64,000 nucleotides of DNA. Origin: Indolivaga alginatilytica. Lineage in GTDB: Bacteria > Bacteroidota > Bacteroidia > Bacteroidales > Dysgonomonadaceae. A model generated the notes under the pieces. It saw only the letters and a program-made list of their open reading frames with translations. It did not search any database and was not told the DNA's origin. The DNA lies in the NCBI RefSeq assembly GCF_003201355.1, contig NZ_QICL01000004.1, positions 1 through 64,000 on the forward strand, read 5' to 3'. Both the position numbers and the translations under genes were made by a program. This document shows, in pieces, positions 63,462 through 64,000 of this stretch; the first letter of the stretch is position 1; every line of letters begins with the position of its first letter.

Positions 63462-64000
63462 TCATTCACTCTTTACCGAATTCACTGGATTTATCTTTGC
63501 AGCTTTCCAGCTCTGGAAACTAACAGCAACGAGAGAGATAAGAGAAACAAAAACACTTGCTGTAACAAACATCCACCAATTTAGATCGGCTTTATATGCA
63601 AAATTCTCAAGCCATTTCTCTATTATAAACCAAGCTACTGGTATAGCTATACAAACAGAAAGTAAAATCCACCTCAACAAACTTACATTAAGCATGGTAA
63701 CAATCTCCCGATTAGTTGCTCCATTTACTTTTCTGATACCGATTTCCTTGGTTCGAGTTTTTATCATAAATGCCATAAAAACAATTAATCCGAGAATAGT
63801 AATAATCAGGCATAGTACCGAAAAGAACTTTATGACCTTTCCTGCATTCAATTCATTTTTATATACAACATTATATGTATCGCTCAGAAATTTATAATTG
63901 ATCGGATAATCAGGATTTATTTTCCCCCAAACCGAGTTCAATGTCTGCATAGCCTGCGTTTCGTGTTCGGGTACAAAACGAATCATAAAACAATTCATAA
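63462..64000 (-). CDS. FtsX-domain ABC transporter permease, C-terminal part (5' end outside window)
   Basis: About the last 180 residues of a MacB/FtsX-type permease; the frame shows no stop up to the window edge, and full family members have about 770-800 residues. SEVKNELNAGKVIKFFSVLC begins the penultimate membrane segment, FFSVLCLIITILGLIVFMAFMIKTRTKEIGIRKVNGAT is the FtsX hallmark (TKEIGIRKVNGA), and two more segments follow (WILLSVCIAIPVAWFIIEKW, WWMFVTASVFVSLISLVAV), ending in QSWKAAKINPVNSVKSE. These permeases work with an ABC ATPase and often an RND-type adaptor in export of peptides, lipids or drugs. It is convergent with the two-component operon. Confidence 0.9.
   Translation of the reverse strand, partial: MNCFMIRFVPEHETQAMQTLNSVWGKINPDYPINYKFLSDTYNVVYKNELNAGKVIKFFSVLCLIITILGLIVFMAFMIKTRTKEIGIRKVNGATNREIVTMLNVSLLRWILLSVCIAIPVAWFIIEKWLENFAYKADLNWWMFVTASVFVSLISLVAVSFQSWKAAKINPVNSVKSE

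Overview
The window is AT-rich DNA from a member of the Bacteroidota, most likely order Bacteroidales. The evidence is a SusC/SusD pair, Bacteroidetes-type lipoprotein signals, a type IX secretion (T9SS) sorting domain, HYC_CC_PP, DUF4136 and DUF5106-like proteins, and several TAnnTTTG (-7) promoter elements. A Dysgonomonas-like genus fits the gene content, but nothing here proves it. I saw no rRNA, tRNA, CRISPR array, transposase, integrase or phage gene.

Layout. 1-4300: end of galactokinase, a GH110 alpha-1,3-galactosidase and a sialate O-acetylesterase, a small host-glycan (mucin/blood-group type) degradation block. 4392-7091: a P-type cation ATPase. 7648-10833: a NYN-LOTUS protein, a thioredoxin-like lipoprotein, an unknown small protein and a DUF4136 lipoprotein. 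11144-13387: a compact five-gene minus-strand run alternating glyoxalase-fold (VOC) and START-fold (AHSA1/SRPBCC) proteins. 13388-19088: a long leader with a perfect (AG)30 microsatellite and a strong hairpin, then susC and susD. 19225-22728: two acetyltransferases and a GH29 alpha-fucosidase. 23001-31027: a heavy-metal (probably Cu/Ag) resistance operon: HYC_CC_PP protein, rhodanese, CusA, TolC-type channel, CusB with a fused HMA domain. 31105-39429: accessory enzymes and regulators, including an acetyltransferase-methyltransferase fusion, an alkyltransferase-like protein, AraC and WYL regulators, VOC proteins and an alcohol dehydrogenase with a signal peptide. 39525-42838: a membrane protein, an FAD oxidoreductase, an alpha/beta hydrolase and a tiny membrane protein. 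42918-51611: a 2897-residue cyclic beta-1,2-glucan synthase. 52162-55090: fumarase, a Crp/Fnr regulator and a flavin-fold protein. 55185-60314: a very large secreted M6 metalloprotease with leucine-rich repeats and a T9SS tail. 60575-63304: a sigma-54 type response regulator and its histidine kinase, followed by the 3' part of a convergent FtsX-type permease cut by the window end.

How parts fit. GH110, the esterase and the fucosidase would strip caps from host O-glycans; SusC/D could import the products and galactokinase would phosphorylate the released galactose. The enzymes are scattered and carry no local regulator. The most unusual non-coding signals are two linked dispersed intergenic repeat families: a leader module with a palindrome AGGTCWCAGACCT, and a roughly 200-bp element built on GTAACCTTTGTAACC. 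The (AG)30 tract upstream of susC is the strongest candidate for phase-variable control.
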